A DNA stretch of 64,000 nucleotides, taken from Amaurobius ferox (lineage: Eukaryota > Arthropoda > Arachnida > Araneae > Amaurobiidae). The notes under the pieces are model-generated. The model saw nothing but the letters and a program-made list of their open reading frames with translations, did not search any database and was not told the origin of the DNA. Both the position numbers and the translations under genes were made by a program. The stretch's first letter is position 1. Every line of letters begins with the position of its first letter. The stretch covers positions 2,108,001 to 2,172,000 of the forward strand of contig OX578149.1 of the NCBI GenBank assembly GCA_951213105.1, in the 5' to 3' direction. Below, one piece after another: positions 36,956-49,811 of the stretch.

Positions 36956-37740
36956 TTCATCGCCACAATTAAGTTTTTACAATACAACAATACATTACGC
37001 CACAATAATACATCGCAATCAATACATCGCCACAATTCAATCCACCATAATTCAATTATTTAAATTTTATAATAACCATATGCTAAGCTCTTAATTTCGT
37101 CATTTTCTTGCCTATTGCGTATTCAGAACTGTGACGTCACCTCCACCTTTCCTCCTGCTGGGCAAAAAACTTCTGCGGGGAAAACGTGGGTGAAGGACTT
37201 CATTAGCGGTTCGCCGAGAAATTCAAAATCCTTAGTTCATTGAAATCGCGATCCTGTGGATATTGATAATTATTTCTTGACCAGATTGGGTTTGTAAGAA
37301 TGCCTGATGTTTCGGCTTTCTAAAAATGTAAATTATGAGTCGAAATTATGAGTACTTTTTACTATGCGAAAATTTAAAAACCAAAGTTCCTTTTTTTGAG
37401 CCAAAAGTGACTTTTGTTTTAAAATCTTTAAAAAATATTAGAAATCAAAGTTGAGATTTGAAATTGATATATTTTTACTCGCAACTGTCTGCTCTTTCCG
37501 GTGGTATGATTTGTATTTTTTTTCTACGACGTCTGGATCGTGGAGAAAGAAGGGCAAAAAACGGTCGAAATCGCATAAAACATTAAATAACAAAAAAAAT
37601 TATTAAAATTTTAAACATCTGTTTTCACGTGTCACCTCCCCCTCCCCGGCGATTCCGATTGCTAAATTTCGCAGCTCTCCGACGCGCGGTCGCGAAACGT
37701 ATAGTGTATAAGACACACAGACATTGCATTTTATTATTTA

Positions 37741-37742
<2 letters not shown>

Positions 37743-37783
<41 letters not shown>

Positions 37784-37814
37784 AATATATATGTATATAT
37801 ATATAATATGCATA

Positions 37815-37852
<38 letters not shown>
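37743..37852. repeat. (TA)n/(TG)n microsatellite
   Basis: About 110 bases of interrupted TA repeats followed by a TG run. Confidence 0.95.
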
Positions 37853-38059
37853 AGAAATAAAATAAACTAATGCATCACAGAAAGAAGAAACCAATGATGC
37901 TTAATAACTGAATTTTATTTTGATCTAGTGCACCTGTTTGAGTTGTAACAACCCGATTGTTTACATCCTAACAGAGTTGGATTATTTCACAACACTTCCT
38001 ACACAGGCTAAAATGTACATTCTTTTCACATAAACACTAGATGTTATTATGCGAGAATA

Positions 38060-38890
38060 GTCCTAACATTTCACGCAGTTTATCAAATCGAACATGAGGC
38101 AATAGTTTTGACAAAATGTTTGCGATTTGATTTTCTCTTGGGACATACTTAATATTCAATTTACCTGAAGAGAACTTTTCTCGCACAATGTGATAATGCG
38201 TGTGATAACAACGTGTTTAGAACTTTTGTGATACTCAGGATTCTTCGTTAGCTTCACAGCGATAGCAATATCTACAAGAAGCAAAGGATTCTTTACAGCC
38301 TGGATTGCAGCGACATAATTCACCTCTGTAGTGGATAAAACAACACTTCGCTGCTTCTAGCTCATCCAGGTTGCTCCTGAAAATTTGCAGATCACTTCTG
38401 TTTCTTATCGTCTTGTTTTTGTATCACCTGCAAAGCCAGCATCACTATATGCTTTTAACTCCTTTGGATTGCACTTTGCTTGATATAACAGACCAAATTG
38501 CATAGTATCTTTAAGATATTTAAGAATTCTCTTTACAGCATACCAGTTTGAAGTTTTGAAATTTTCTAGATTCTCCGAAACAACGCTGTCTGCGTAAGCA
38601 AGGTATTGCAATAGCTAAATACATATATGTGAGACTACTAACAGCCTGGGGAAAAATAATTTCTTTCCCTATCAATGCATTTTCCTCATCACTACAAACA
38701 TAACTTTTGTCACATGGTGTCGACACTGCATTGGCGCAATCCATGTTGAACTTTGAAAGAATCTCCTTTTAGTAGGCATAAAAATTAAAAAAACACTCGA
38801 TCTTGTAACCTGCATTACCAAAGAGGAGCCTGTAGGAAATCGTTCTTTCTTCCCTCCAGTCATACATCGAAGCTCCCTGCTTTAGGCACA
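38060..38890 (-). pseudogene. Ty1/copia pol 3' fragment
   Basis: Minus-strand pieces follow the end of a copia polyprotein. 38744-38690 reads MDCANAVSTPCDKS. 38611-38420 reads NWYAVKRILKYLKDTMQFGL, then KAYSDAGFAGDTKTRR, the start of the RNase H domain (copia hallmark YSDADWAGD-like). Shifted frames near 38330-38150 give SFASCRYCYRCE and KSSKHVVIT. The catalytic Asp of the YSDA block is present, but the chain is broken by frame changes. The upstream Gag, integrase and most of the RT are absent, so this is a 5'-truncated or rearranged copy. Confidence 0.75.
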
Positions 38891-38899
38891 GTCAGGTAT

Positions 38900-39234
38900 G
38901 TTCTCAGGTGCGCTCTAGGTGCTCAGAGCGTGAATACGACGTTTATTTAAGAAAGTCTGTGCTCAGGACTAGTAGTGGCTTTTTGCAAGTTATCTTTCAA
39001 TAGAACGTATGTCGAAAAGGTATTTTCCATGAATAACTTGATATCGGATTACTACGTTACCACAACCAACACTCCTGGCTGACCCATTCACAAATGTAAA
39101 GTACCCGGAGACGCGAGTCACTTTTTTTTCACTTTGGGAGTGTCATTTCGTACGAGCCGAAAGTAAATCGGATGATTTTCCTTTAGCAATCTCGTTACTG
39201 TGTAGAGACTGTGTTCAAGAGAAGTAGTTCTCAC
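38900..39234. other. Intron flank of exon 5
   Basis: No recognisable feature. Confidence 0.5.
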
Positions 39235-39419
39235 CTCTGCGGCATCCTCCGGGTGTCCCAGGCTCCCCTATCAGCCGAGGTGGAGAGGGGCATCGACAAC
39301 GTCCGGTTTCGGTCCTTAGTCCTTCGCAGGGGGACCGTAGTCGGCTCCTGGTCGAGAGGCACGGGAGGAAGGCGGCGCCGGACCTTCTTGCCGCCGTCCC
39401 CGTCCAGCAATTCCTGATC
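39235..39419 (-). CDS. Internal exon 5 of window (VRRRLPPVP motif)
   Basis: This exon has 185 bases. The acceptor is GTCTCTCGCAG followed by GAT, phase 0. The donor is CGCAGAG|GTGAGA, leaving two bases that make Arg with the next exon. The peptide is DQELLDGDGGKKVRRRLPPV, then PLDQEPTTVPLRRTKDRN, then RTLSMPLSTSADRG and WDTRRMPQ. It is GC-rich against strongly AT-rich flanks. The RRRLPPVP segment matches the general form of a proline-rich SH3 ligand (inference) and echoes the RRLPQP motif of the preceding exon. RTLSMP looks like a basophilic kinase site. These motifs suit a scaffold protein but do not identify it. Confidence 0.82.
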
Positions 39420-42400
39420 CTGCGAGAGACTCGGAGATAATTAAGATGTAACATTATAATCAGATAGAATCAGAGATAGCATTTTCCCTGCTGACAAAAA
39501 TTTCGATTTTATTATCTATATACGAATAGAATGGGTTATAATAGTTTCGAACAAAAATTTTTTACATATTATGCAATTACGCATTCTTATTTCCTGCTAT
39601 CAAATTTATCAAAAGCAAAAACAATTTTTACAGGTTTTAAACCCGTCGTCGTCGCGATGAAATTTTCAGTCCAGGTTACTTGGATATGTTGATACTTGCT
39701 CTGGATGACGCGTTTGGCGAAAAATTGGCAACCGCGACATTTGGAGCGGAATCCGGAAATGAATATTTTTAATGAATTAAAAATTTTAATGAGATAAAAT
39801 TTTCTATAGAAACTGTTTAAGAGTAGCCGTGACAGTTGGTTCAGTTCTTTTTTCTGAGCGATATTCGATGGGCGAAAGTTTAGTGTTTAAAGTTTAGAGT
39901 TTTTAAATTTTCATGCTTCCTAAACTCACTGAACATTTTCTCACAACCGAAGTCCATCAATACGAATAAGAAAGAGAATACATTTCAATAGCAGCCTATT
40001 TATTTTAAACACTATCAGAAAGATACAGGTTCTCCACGATCTCACAGATAGATAAGATATTATGAAAATAATCATTTCGCTGTACTGAAATTAATGTGAT
40101 CCCAAATGGAAGTTCAATTTACGGCTTTTATACCGAAAAGGGTTCCCTTTCCTCGTCGATATTCTATTTTCCAAGTCATTCAGAGATTTGCTGGAGGCGT
40201 CGTGTTTTCACGACACGACCAGCTCTACGCCTGAAAGCTGACCCAACATATTGATATACGAACGCTGTGAACCACGAGGTCCGGTCGGTCCACCACCCTT
40301 TGATCGAATCGTTTTCGAACATTCACATGGTTTTCAGTAACAGGCGATGAAAACAAACTCCCGTACGGATCGAAGGACTCATTCCTACACGAAACCTGCA
40401 GGCTTGAGAGAAGACGGCAGCAGAAGTAGTAGTAATAGCAGTGGTAGACGACTCGAGACATCCTAAATATCCACTTAAATGTGAATGTCGGTTCTCTAAG
40501 CTCACGAAATCTTGTGGGTTGGACATCAGAAAGTGTCAAACCCGGGTTTCATTCATCTTCTGAAGCAAAAGCACACTGATGTCCGTATTTAGCTTATATG
40601 TTCCGAATGTAGTTTAACGTTTTTCTCTTTGGGAGGACTCATAGTGGGAATTGCTTTCATTTCGAAACCAGGGCAACACCCAAAGAAATGAAAATCCGAC
40701 AAATAGTCTTCAATACATGCATCGGACGAGCAGGGGTCAAAAATGGATTTCTGCTCATAGAACTTTTTAAGGGAGCTGCGAGAAGCGCGAGGGCAATTAA
40801 TACGTACAACATCGACTCGCCTGATGTCCACCTCTGGGACACGGATCCTGCAGGCGCCCATGTTTCGTGCGCTGACAATGGATTGAAAGTGCGATTTCGC
40901 GTTTAAAACTGCGTTGCGATTCCACACCGAGATACGCACCACACATGATAAGCCTTAGGGTTGGTCGTGTGGTCTGGCTCTTCGGCACCCCACATGACGG
41001 CGCTCAATGAAATGTTTCATGGCCGTTTTACGTAGCTAGAATAACTCGGGCTACGAGGGGGTCGTACCTTCCAGAGTCTATACACCTCCATCCTATTTAG
41101 AAACGTCAAGCTTTAGTTCATAAAACACGCTCTTCATTTAAAAGAAAATATGAATGGAAGTTTTTAAAATGAACCTTAATATTCGCGCAAAATCTTTCCG
41201 AATCTGTTTGCATTCAATCCAACGCTGCAGTTAAAAATGGGACGACGGAAGCCCTAGTCAGATTGCGAAACATTTACGGCAAAAGAAATATTTTTGAAAC
41301 TCACTTCGCGTTAACTCCTAAATGCATTACACGCGGCGCTCCAAGAAAAGCCGTTTCGGCCATTTGCGTCGGAGGAAGAAGCCTCCGCAAGATGATGGAC
41401 GCGGAGAAAGGTAAACAGAGATCTGGGGCCGGGAACGGAAGGTCATTTGGGTAAAGGATGGATAGTCTCTCCGAAAAAATGACTCTCGTGGTTAAGTGAG
41501 GGGTCCATCGGAGCCAACCGTTTAAAAGAGGGAAAGGACACATCTGACGATCGACAAAAACAGCCGGAATGCGGCGGAGATGGAACCAACCAGGCATGGA
41601 TGCGTTGAACTTTTATTGGCTATCGTCTTCCGGATCGGATTTTCGTTTTTGGCTAGATTATTCGCATAAGGGATAAAAATAGGATTTGACCAGCATATAG
41701 AACACACTCGCTGATATTTTACTATGAAATTATTTTTTTTTTTTAGTTTTACTTATATTTATAACATCTTTATTACGCCACTATGAGCCTTTTTCAAAGA
41801 CGGCCACTCAAAAATGATATAAAGAAGGGCTCTTTGCGTAAGCAAGTCGAGTCTTTCATTTTTAAAAGAAAAGCTGTTCTATTTCCCACCCAAATCTAAT
41901 CCACCCTAATAGACGTCCCTGTCAAATCGGATAGAAACACACAGTCAGACATTGTCAGCCGAACCCACACAAAGAGAGGCATCCCACTTTATCGGTGGAT
42001 GTGTCAATCCATCCATAAGATGGGATGAGCCCGCCTTACTCCATTTCACAGAAATCCATAACATTTCTAATCTATCTTGAAGGATCTCGGCCATTTCATC
42101 CGATGAACTCACTAGGCTCGAGAGATCGTGTGAAATAGTTCAATATCTCGAGAGCGTCTCGTGATCGCTCTTGAACGAGGACATTCCTTTTCCGAGTTGA
42201 AAGTATTTTCATTGAGTAGTAGATTCTTTTTATTTGAAGCGTGAAACGTACGTCATTTCTGTAATGAATCCTCTCTTTCGAAAAACATATGTCTCGAATC
42301 GCAGAGAATATTTTATACAAATTGCTCCATTGATTATCGTTTCCACTCACTCGGACGGATTCGTATTCGAGTCAACGTGTAGATCCCATTCGGTCCGTAT

Positions 42401-44990
42401 TTTTGATCTATCCCCATATTTTATCTTTAAATGGTTTCGTTTTTGGTGAGGAATATACAATAGAAAGAAACTTTAAATTCACAATCATGTGCAAATCCCT
42501 ACGGTATTCTAAATGACATTGTTATTCAAAACATTTTATTGGATGACACTCAAAAGGAGTCGAAGAATCTCTCTTCTCGCTATACAAAATTATTTTCACA
42601 GGGAGTTACGAAGAATAAAACATCTATTTGCGAAAAATATGAAATTCAATCCATATATACCGAAATGAAAGCGCTAAAATGGTATTGGAAGAGAGACCCG
42701 TAAATTAGAATATATATATCCATGTATTAGAAGATAAAACAAATGACGTAAAAAGTTGAAAATATCGAGAATCCCTTAATACTCGTACTTAAATTCGAAA
42801 GACGTCCCCTTAATATAATCCAATCAAAAGTTCAATTTCGATCCAATTTATTTTGTATAATACATTTTTTTTTATTATTATTTAAATTGGGAAAGATTTA
42901 ATAAAACTCGTAATTAATTCCGTTGGCAATATGATACACTTTTCTTCTAATAAATGGGCGTAAAAAATAGCGTCTGCATAATGCTATCGTTATTGCACGT
43001 TTTCTATTAGTATCTCGACGATCCCCCCCCCCCCCCCCGATCCAAGAAACTCGAAACTTGGGCTCCATTTTAAGTGGGGCTGTTCCAAAGCTGCCCACAC
43101 ATGAAATTCGGCGCAATCGCGTGATCATGAGACAAACACACCCATAGACAGACTTTCAATTATCTTTATATAAAATACCGTCATTCAAAAACGTTTGAAG
43201 GCCGCATTCTAAAAGAAAGTTTAAACCACTAGAAAGAGAAAGAGAGCGAGCGGCCCAACAGCGATCCGAGTCGAGTGAGGGAAATTAAAAGCTGTCTACA
43301 TGGAGCGGGAACGAAAGGAACGCGATGGGAAAGCAGAGAAACAAAACAGAGGGATGACCTATCTGGCTTTCCAAAGACGTCTGCAGAGTACATGAATTGT
43401 AAAGCACAAGGGCCGTCTCTATGACAACTGGCTCCCGAAGGACGGGATCAAGTGTTTCGAGTGGACTGCCAATTTTTCGAGAAAGCATTCATCCGAGGCG
43501 TCGAATGGGGGAAAAATCCTTCTTCATTCATATACAAAATATATTGAATCGTGAGCGTGCAAATGCGCATCCTTTGCAGAGTAAGTTTTCAATTTTGCTT
43601 TAAATGGATGCTTGCACGAAATCGAACTCGATCCGTTTTTGAAAACCACGGACACGAGTAGTCTTTTCATAGAAAGTCACACGTCCTTTTCATAGAAAGG
43701 GCGAGTCACCAACAGCCCTGTTTAGAGTCGCTGAAACTAACTCTAATGAGCCATTAAAGTACGCAATAATGGAAAATTAATGACCCAATGCAATAACGTT
43801 CCGCCATTTTCAATACATTTTGAACAACCCAATTCCATACGCTTCCGTTTGGATCCAATGAGCCTCAAGGAATGGAAACGCGAATTAGATCGAGAAGCAT
43901 TCGACAGGAACCATGTAGGTTGAGAAAGGATGCGTTTCATCATCATTTTTATATACAGTTACAGAAAATTGAAGGGACGATCCTATTTCAAGTCTGGATT
44001 CTGTCCCGACTCAGCTCATTAGGAAATATCTGTTTGAAACCAGAGGTTCGTTAGGCTTTCTCTACAATTAATTATTTACTTCAGACATCAGCGCTTGCTT
44101 TTCGGTTCCACGACTCGCAAATTGGACGGCGAAACAGTCCAAGCATGCAAAGGGAAACACTTTCGAAGGCGAACATTTCAGCCCGATACGACTCGAACTA
44201 TCGAGTGCAATAATCATCATCGAAAGATATTTCAATAAAACACGATAAATTATAAACGCAAAGTGAAATTCGAAACGTTTTCAAATCCCCAAGATGCCTT
44301 CCAATGAGAGCGGTCGTTGCCCCGTTTATAGGAAGAGCAAATTCCCCTCGTCACTGGTGGCTAACGTATATCCAGAAGTGGATTCGATGGCGTCTCGAGA
44401 GAATATTTCGCTTCTTTATCGTACGCGATACTGTTAAATTAACTCGTCCTTCAGTTTGTACACGTAAAAGACCCCTTTGTACACGTAAAAGACCCTAACA
44501 GTTACCTTACACCTTTCTGGTAGGTCGGACGGTCTGGGTTTCAACAACAACAACGTAAAAGACCCTTCCCACCTATATTAATATGAAGTGGTGTCTCGAT
44601 TGCTTAAGATGATCCTGAGGTATTCAGGACTGCGTATTCTATATTTCACATTATTCTGCGTATAGATCCAGTTATCATGCATTACGCTGGTTATCGCAGA
44701 GCATGTAACTAAATGCTCCCCTTTAGGGATTATTTGGGGCCTGTCGTTAATGTTTGCAATTCGGACAGGTACATAATCTCTTAAAAGTATCCTTTTCCTT
44801 TATTCAACAGATAGAAAATCTGTTACCGCCATTCCACATGATCCTTCTTGAGCCTTCTCGGATTCCTTTCTTCAAGCACTCCCTAAAAGCAATGAAACAT
44901 CTTCAGTATGTTACACTCTAAGATGTCTCCCGTTTCCTTATCAAATAAAAGAATTTTTTCATTGGATGTCCGTAATTCGTTTTTTTTTTG
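39420..44990. other. Large part of the intron between exons 4 and 5
   Basis: This is 5.5 kb with somewhat higher GC than other introns but no motif. An open frame of 117 codons at 40942-40589 (minus) has no family resemblance and no clear splice context. A (C)16 tract lies at 43023-43038. 44498-44535 holds a SINE-body fragment (ttaccttacacctttctgg) with cacgtaaaagacccttt repeated nearby. Confidence 0.5.
43023..43038. repeat. Homopolymer C16
   Basis: Sixteen consecutive C on the plus strand. The exact length is liable to sequencing error. Confidence 0.9.
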
Positions 44991-45009
44991 TTTTCAAGTC
45001 CACGTCAAA

Positions 45010-45660
45010 TCCGTTTTTTATTAAAGCTACGCCACTTGTAATGATGGTCACACTTGCACCCGTGTCGTAAAGCATTTGGTATTCGACGTTGTTTATGACT
45101 CATGACGCTTAATGGACCTCTTAAAGGTGTCGTTAATTTGCTTCTGTAACATGTTTTTATGTCCTTCATAGAGAGCAACATCTCAGATTCGGAAGTGATA
45201 TCAGTCACGGTCATGATGACACATCGTCTGCCATCAGTCACACCATGATGTGCCACCAGTCACACACATGATGCAGGAATATAAAAATCTGAATTTTCGC
45301 TCCACGACCATCTCTACTCAAGCTCCTTAACTCATGTAGCCGAATTTCTGATGGACATCCTTTTTCCTCCTGCCTACTCTTCTTTCATCTCGTCTTGAAT
45401 TGATATTATTTGCTTTTTACATTACGGCCTATCTCGCTTTTATTTCTTCTTTAATACGCTATTTTACGGCTATGATATCTACTTTCATCTCTTGTATGGT
45501 TTTAAGCGTTTCTTCCATCTTGTCTTGTCCGACTTTAATATTTTCTGCCATCGCTTCTTGTCCGTATTTCATCTCTTCCTTCATATTTACTTGTCCAGCA
45601 TTCATTGTTTGTTCCATTGCATGTTGGCCATCTTTAATAGATTTAATCACAGCCATAATC
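45010..45660 (-). pseudogene. Retrotransposon Gag/protease relic
   Basis: At 45656-45459 a minus-strand frame gives a charged coiled coil with repeated GQ-MKEEM and GQ-KMEE heptad-like units (AGQVNMKEEMKYGQEAMAEN). This is typical of Gag N-termini of Ty3-type elements common in spider genomes. In another frame near 45086-45005 the text VEYQMLYDTGASVTIITSGV has the DTGA active site of a retropepsin. In between, 45160-45260 contains a degenerate gtgactgatg repeat. The order Gag then protease is right for the minus strand. No RT follows to the left. Frames are broken, so it is not functional. Confidence 0.65.
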
Positions 45661-45734
45661 TCTTAACTGTTCTGCCTCCATCGCTTTTCTAGTGACTACC
45701 ATATACGCTTGTGAATTTCCAGCATTCTAGCTTT

Positions 45735-46190
45735 CTAAAATTTATATCAGTCGTTTTCTAATGCAAAATTAAATTAAGAAATGATTATTTATGTAACATT
45801 TTAGAGGATTCTGATCTCTTAATGATTTTTTCAAAATTTTATTCGAAAATAGGGATTTACATAGCATAGGGATTTACATTTGATTGCGTTTAAAATCAAT
45901 AGGATTCCAGTATTTACCGATTCTAATAATCATACCCAATTACGTTCAAAACGCTCCATTCGTTCGTAAATATCGCATCCACAGACAAACACATACAATC
46001 ACACAGACATCACCTTCAAAACGTTCAATTCCAGTTCAGGATTGCTTCCGTCGAAAACTCAAATTCGAATGTTCGACCCCGTCACAATACTTTATACCCG
46101 GGTCGTCCAAACAGCTGCTCATGTCCCAGGACAAGTCAGACGGTCCTTCTACAATACTTTATACATTATACTATGTATGTATGGAAAGTA
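45735..46190 (+). repeat. R1 repeat, 5'-truncated copy F next to a splice donor
   Basis: This matches the right half of R1 (ttctaaaatttatatcagtcg, tcgaatgttcgaccccgtcac) and ends in a diverged hairpin, tacattatactatgtatgta, followed by tggaaagta. Its end lies about 10 bases from the exon 4 donor. It contains a 66-base insertion framed by two copies of acaatactttata (46085-46097 and 46151-46163). Confidence 0.8.
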
Positions 46191-46200
46191 ATAGCCTCAC

Positions 46201-46497
46201 CTTCCTGGGTGTCGGACTGATGGCCGATAAGGAGGTGGTGAGTGCCGAGGGGGACAGTCCTGCCATCGTCTGCGAACTCTGGACTCCGAGCAGGGACGCA
46301 GAGGAGGATTCGAAGAGAGAAGATGAGGTGCTTCTGGAGGCCATGATGGGCGAGACGGGCCTCTGGAAGGAGGTACCTACTCCGATGCCCGATGGGGTGC
46401 GGGTGGGGGGTTGGGACTTGCTCCTGGGCGTCTGCGCAGCGAGGGCGACCGCCGCCTGCATTTGATCCATTGTGGGCTGGGGCAGACGCCTGTGAAC
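46201..46497 (-). CDS. Internal exon 4 of window (RRLPQP motif, Ser-rich)
   Basis: This exon has 297 bases and is open in phase 0 at both ends. The acceptor is ATTCCCTTGTAG followed by GTT, and the donor is AGGAAG|GTGAGG. The peptide starts VHRRLPQPTMDQMQ, continues with AAVALAAQTPRSKSQPPTR, then FQRPVSPIMASRSTSSSLF and a Ser/Thr-rich tail ending SAISPTPRK. The basic RRLPQP and RPVSP segments resemble short linear motifs (SH3- or phospho-binding), which is an inference. The donor is only about 10 bases from the end of an R1 repeat copy lying in the downstream intron, so the splice signal survived a close insertion. The phase agrees with both neighbours. Confidence 0.8.
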
Positions 46498-48368
46498 CTA
46501 CAAGGGAATGGAAAAATGCTGCGTGAGAACTAATTTTTGAAATTTTCATGCATAAGGATATTGAAACATTTTGAACGTTTTGAATGAATGATACGACAAA
46601 GTGATAAAATAATATTTTTTACAATATGACAATGTATAATTTTTAACTCATTAAAAAAAATTATTAACTAAAATTCTAAATTATTAAGTGGAAAAATGTT
46701 TAGTGAACTTGTTTAGCGTTGCAATCCGATAGATAGCTCGTCCAATCTAAAATTTGAATTCATTTCTTCTTCATATAATTCACTTCTAAACAAAACACAA
46801 ACGATTCATCCATAATATTTGTAAAAGAAACATCACCATAAACCCCTCCCCATAACAGGCCCGGTCATTAAGCACCTAAATATACAGGCTGACGTAACAG
46901 CTGCCATCTTGACTACCCGTTGACGCGTTGTTTGTACACGGCGAAAAGAAGGTTACTTTCTCGTCCTCTCTCGGGATCTTGAGAAAATCAAGACGGAGCT
47001 GCGAAAAAAGGTGCTTTTGAACGCTCCTCTAGGAGCAAGAATAGGATAAAGATGACGGGACTCTGGAACCCAATTCAACGTTGCATGTATATTTGATAAA
47101 AATGTAAATATTCATATATTCATGAGGTCGTATTTTCAGATGAAAAGCAAAGTGGAGCATTCACAAGCTCTGGACAAACGAGGCTTCGAATAGGTTCTGT
47201 AAGTTCGTGACAAACATTTTGTGCATCTATTGAATGCCTCTCGAACAAATAGGGTACACCATAAAATCCAACGATTGCTTCAGAAAAGAAATGGCACCAG
47301 TCATATGATAACCAAATACATGTGTTGCAGGATCATGGCCGATCGAATGAAAGCCAGTGCAACGTACATTTTTGTAAATTTATTATTCTAACTCTGCACT
47401 GAAACTAGATACAGAAAGGTGCCCATGACGAGGTGACTGAATGTCCTATAACGGATTTGCTTTAGGTAATTAGAGCAATCAACATAATACTACATTACCC
47501 ACAACGTTTTATACAAACTCATAAACTCTAAAGACTCATAAACACTAAGGAATAGAAGACTTGGATGCAACTCGATACATGCGGTCACTTCTGTACGTTC
47601 TCCTAAGAATTCAGAGAATCGAGAGATGGCCTCGACATATCTCCCAGCTGACTAGATTTTTAATAGGGCTAATGTTGCATTTATTAAAAGTGTCATGAAT
47701 TAATGTCACTTTGAGCATTTTTCTAATTTAGAACTGGATGAGGAGCAAATCATTCAGCAGTATTTCATTTATTCCACAAACATTTTTGAGAGTGCAGTCA
47801 GCAAGGATGTCCGCCCCAACCGAAGGCATACGGTAGCAGCGAACCATCGGTGCGACAACAACCTGAGACACCAGCAGTGTTCGAATCCTGTGCAACCAAG
47901 CATGGCCACTGCGGCTCAAAGAAGAGTGCAGAGCAGCCACCGCAACCTGCAATCAGTCGTATTTCATCCCCCGACAACTTTCACAGGTCAAAAGCAATTA
48001 CAACAATAGACATCCTTAAAGCACAGAATACAAATAAGAAAATACGCTTTATTCGTTCGCTCTCATTAGAGAATAATGGCACTGTTATTTCTCTACCATG
48101 ATAAGTTTCAGAATTCAAATCTCCGCTACTTTCCAACGACATTCCATGTATCAATACCCCCACTCCCAGGGATTTTTCTAAGGAAAATTTCGCACTGCAC
48201 AAGTGAACACTATTGGCAAAACATAAATTTCGAGGGGGGAAGAAAGTCCAGGTGAAAGTTCATCACTTAGAAAATTTCAAAGTTTCAAATATACCAATTT
48301 GAGTGAATTTATAAAATATCCTAAATGGAGAAGTGTAACCGCCCTTTTTTAGATAGCTCGACCATGAA
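46498..48368. other. Intron between exons 3 and 4, first part
   Basis: Mostly unrecognised. 47850-47990 (plus) has a coding-like stretch (RQQPETPAVFESCATKHGHC) of unknown, probably transposon, origin with no supporting splice signals. Confidence 0.4.
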
Positions 48369-49024
48369 ATCTAACAAGGAACCTCAACTTTTGTCCCGGC
48401 TAGTTTCAGCTGGAATTGGGTGGAAACGGTAGGTACTGGCGAGGAACTAATGACCCTGAAATATCTCTTGAACCGAGCGTGGAGATCCGTAGAAAAAAAA
48501 ATCCCAAAGTTTACATGGGGAAATTTTCTTCTTCTCTTTTTACTACTCTGAACACATTTAAATGTACATTTATGGCTGGTACAAAACTAATTAATGGAAG
48601 TCATTATGCTAATAATGTATATAATAATGTATATATTTTCTGTAGATCAAAATGGTGAGGATACACCCTATAAATGTTATTAATCTGTTACGTGAAGAGT
48701 ACAACATCACTGATGAGAGGCAATTGCCACCAGCTAATGGCCACGAAACAGAGTTAAAGGAACTTATAAACATAAACATACCACATGTACGTTTGTTTCT
48801 GCTTAATCACACACACTATCTAAATACACATATTATACTTCAAATACGAACTACCAAACAGGCTAATCCATGTCAACTTCGGGATTTTTTTTTTCTACGG
48901 ATCTCCACGCTCAATTCAAGAGATATTTCAGGGGCATCAGTTTCTCGCTAGCACTTACCGTTTCCCACCCAATTCCAGCTGGACCTATCCGGAACAAAAG
49001 TTGAGATTCCCTTGCAAGATCTAA
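48369..49024. mobile_element. Foldback/MITE-like element with about 140-base inverted arms
   Basis: The left arm 48369-48505 and right arm 48881-49024 are reverse complements with moderate divergence. Shared landmarks are ctcaacttttgt, agctggaattgggtgg, cctgaaatatctcttgaa and gcgtggagatccgtagaaaa. The middle holds an open frame (MVRIHPINVINLLREEYNIT) with no motif I know. The transposase source is not in the window. Confidence 0.88.
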
Positions 49025-49811
49025 TGCAGAATTGTTCAACTAGCGGCCACTGAGTAAGGATTTTAAATTTTATTAATTTAAAAGACTAATTTAAAAAATA
49101 GACAAATATTTATACTTCATGAAATCGTAACTGCAATAAAATGGTAGGCATAAATATTACTGAAATTATTTTTAACGGTAGCAAATTTATCTTGATCGAA
49201 AAATTATCTTTGTATTTTATAGAAGTTAAACAGCGTTGTATGAAATGTAAAAAGTCAAAAGAAGAAAAATATTAAATAAATGTGTTTAGGTCATCTTTTA
49301 GATGAATTATTAATTCATTGACTCTAAATATACGATATACTTTTCAATAAACAACAAGTAAATACAAAAACTTTGCATTGGGGATAAAAGTTTATATTCC
49401 TAATTCGCCCTGAACAGCTTCAATGAAGAAAAATAATAAGAAATCAAGTTGATTAATGATTAAATGGTTGATATTAGAAACCTTGCCGTATTTAACTTTT
49501 CATTATTACATATTAAGTATTTCTAAATATCGGACTCATTTCAACTATAAAAAAATGGATGCCCGTTGTATTGGGATTTTTGCGAGTCAGTTCGCAAAAA
49601 ATGCCCGTTCTATTCTTCGAGGATACGCCCAATTTTAATAGATTAAAATGTTCTACTACATTTATCTGTGAACCGAATTTCCGCTGCCTGGGACGTAGAA
49701 AAGAGTATGTTAGAAACGCCATCCAAAAAGCTGAATTTGACAGACAATCACACAACAGTTCAATTTTAATAAATGACCATTCAAATAAACAAATGAAATT
49801 ATTATGATATA
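49025..49811. other. Intronic spacer before the Tc1 element
   Basis: AT-rich sequence with no supported feature. Confidence 0.5.

Noticed and set aside
37625..37894. Open frame rich in Ile and Tyr
   Set aside because: Created by the (TA)n/(TG)n microsatellite.
40589..40942. 117-codon minus-strand open frame
   Set aside because: No family resemblance, no acceptor or donor in phase with the host exons, and overlapping frames of similar length on both strands suggest chance.
46098..46150. Micro-exon in the filler of R1 copy F
   Set aside because: It has AG and GT edges, but the phase required by exon 4 gives a TGA stop within ten codons.
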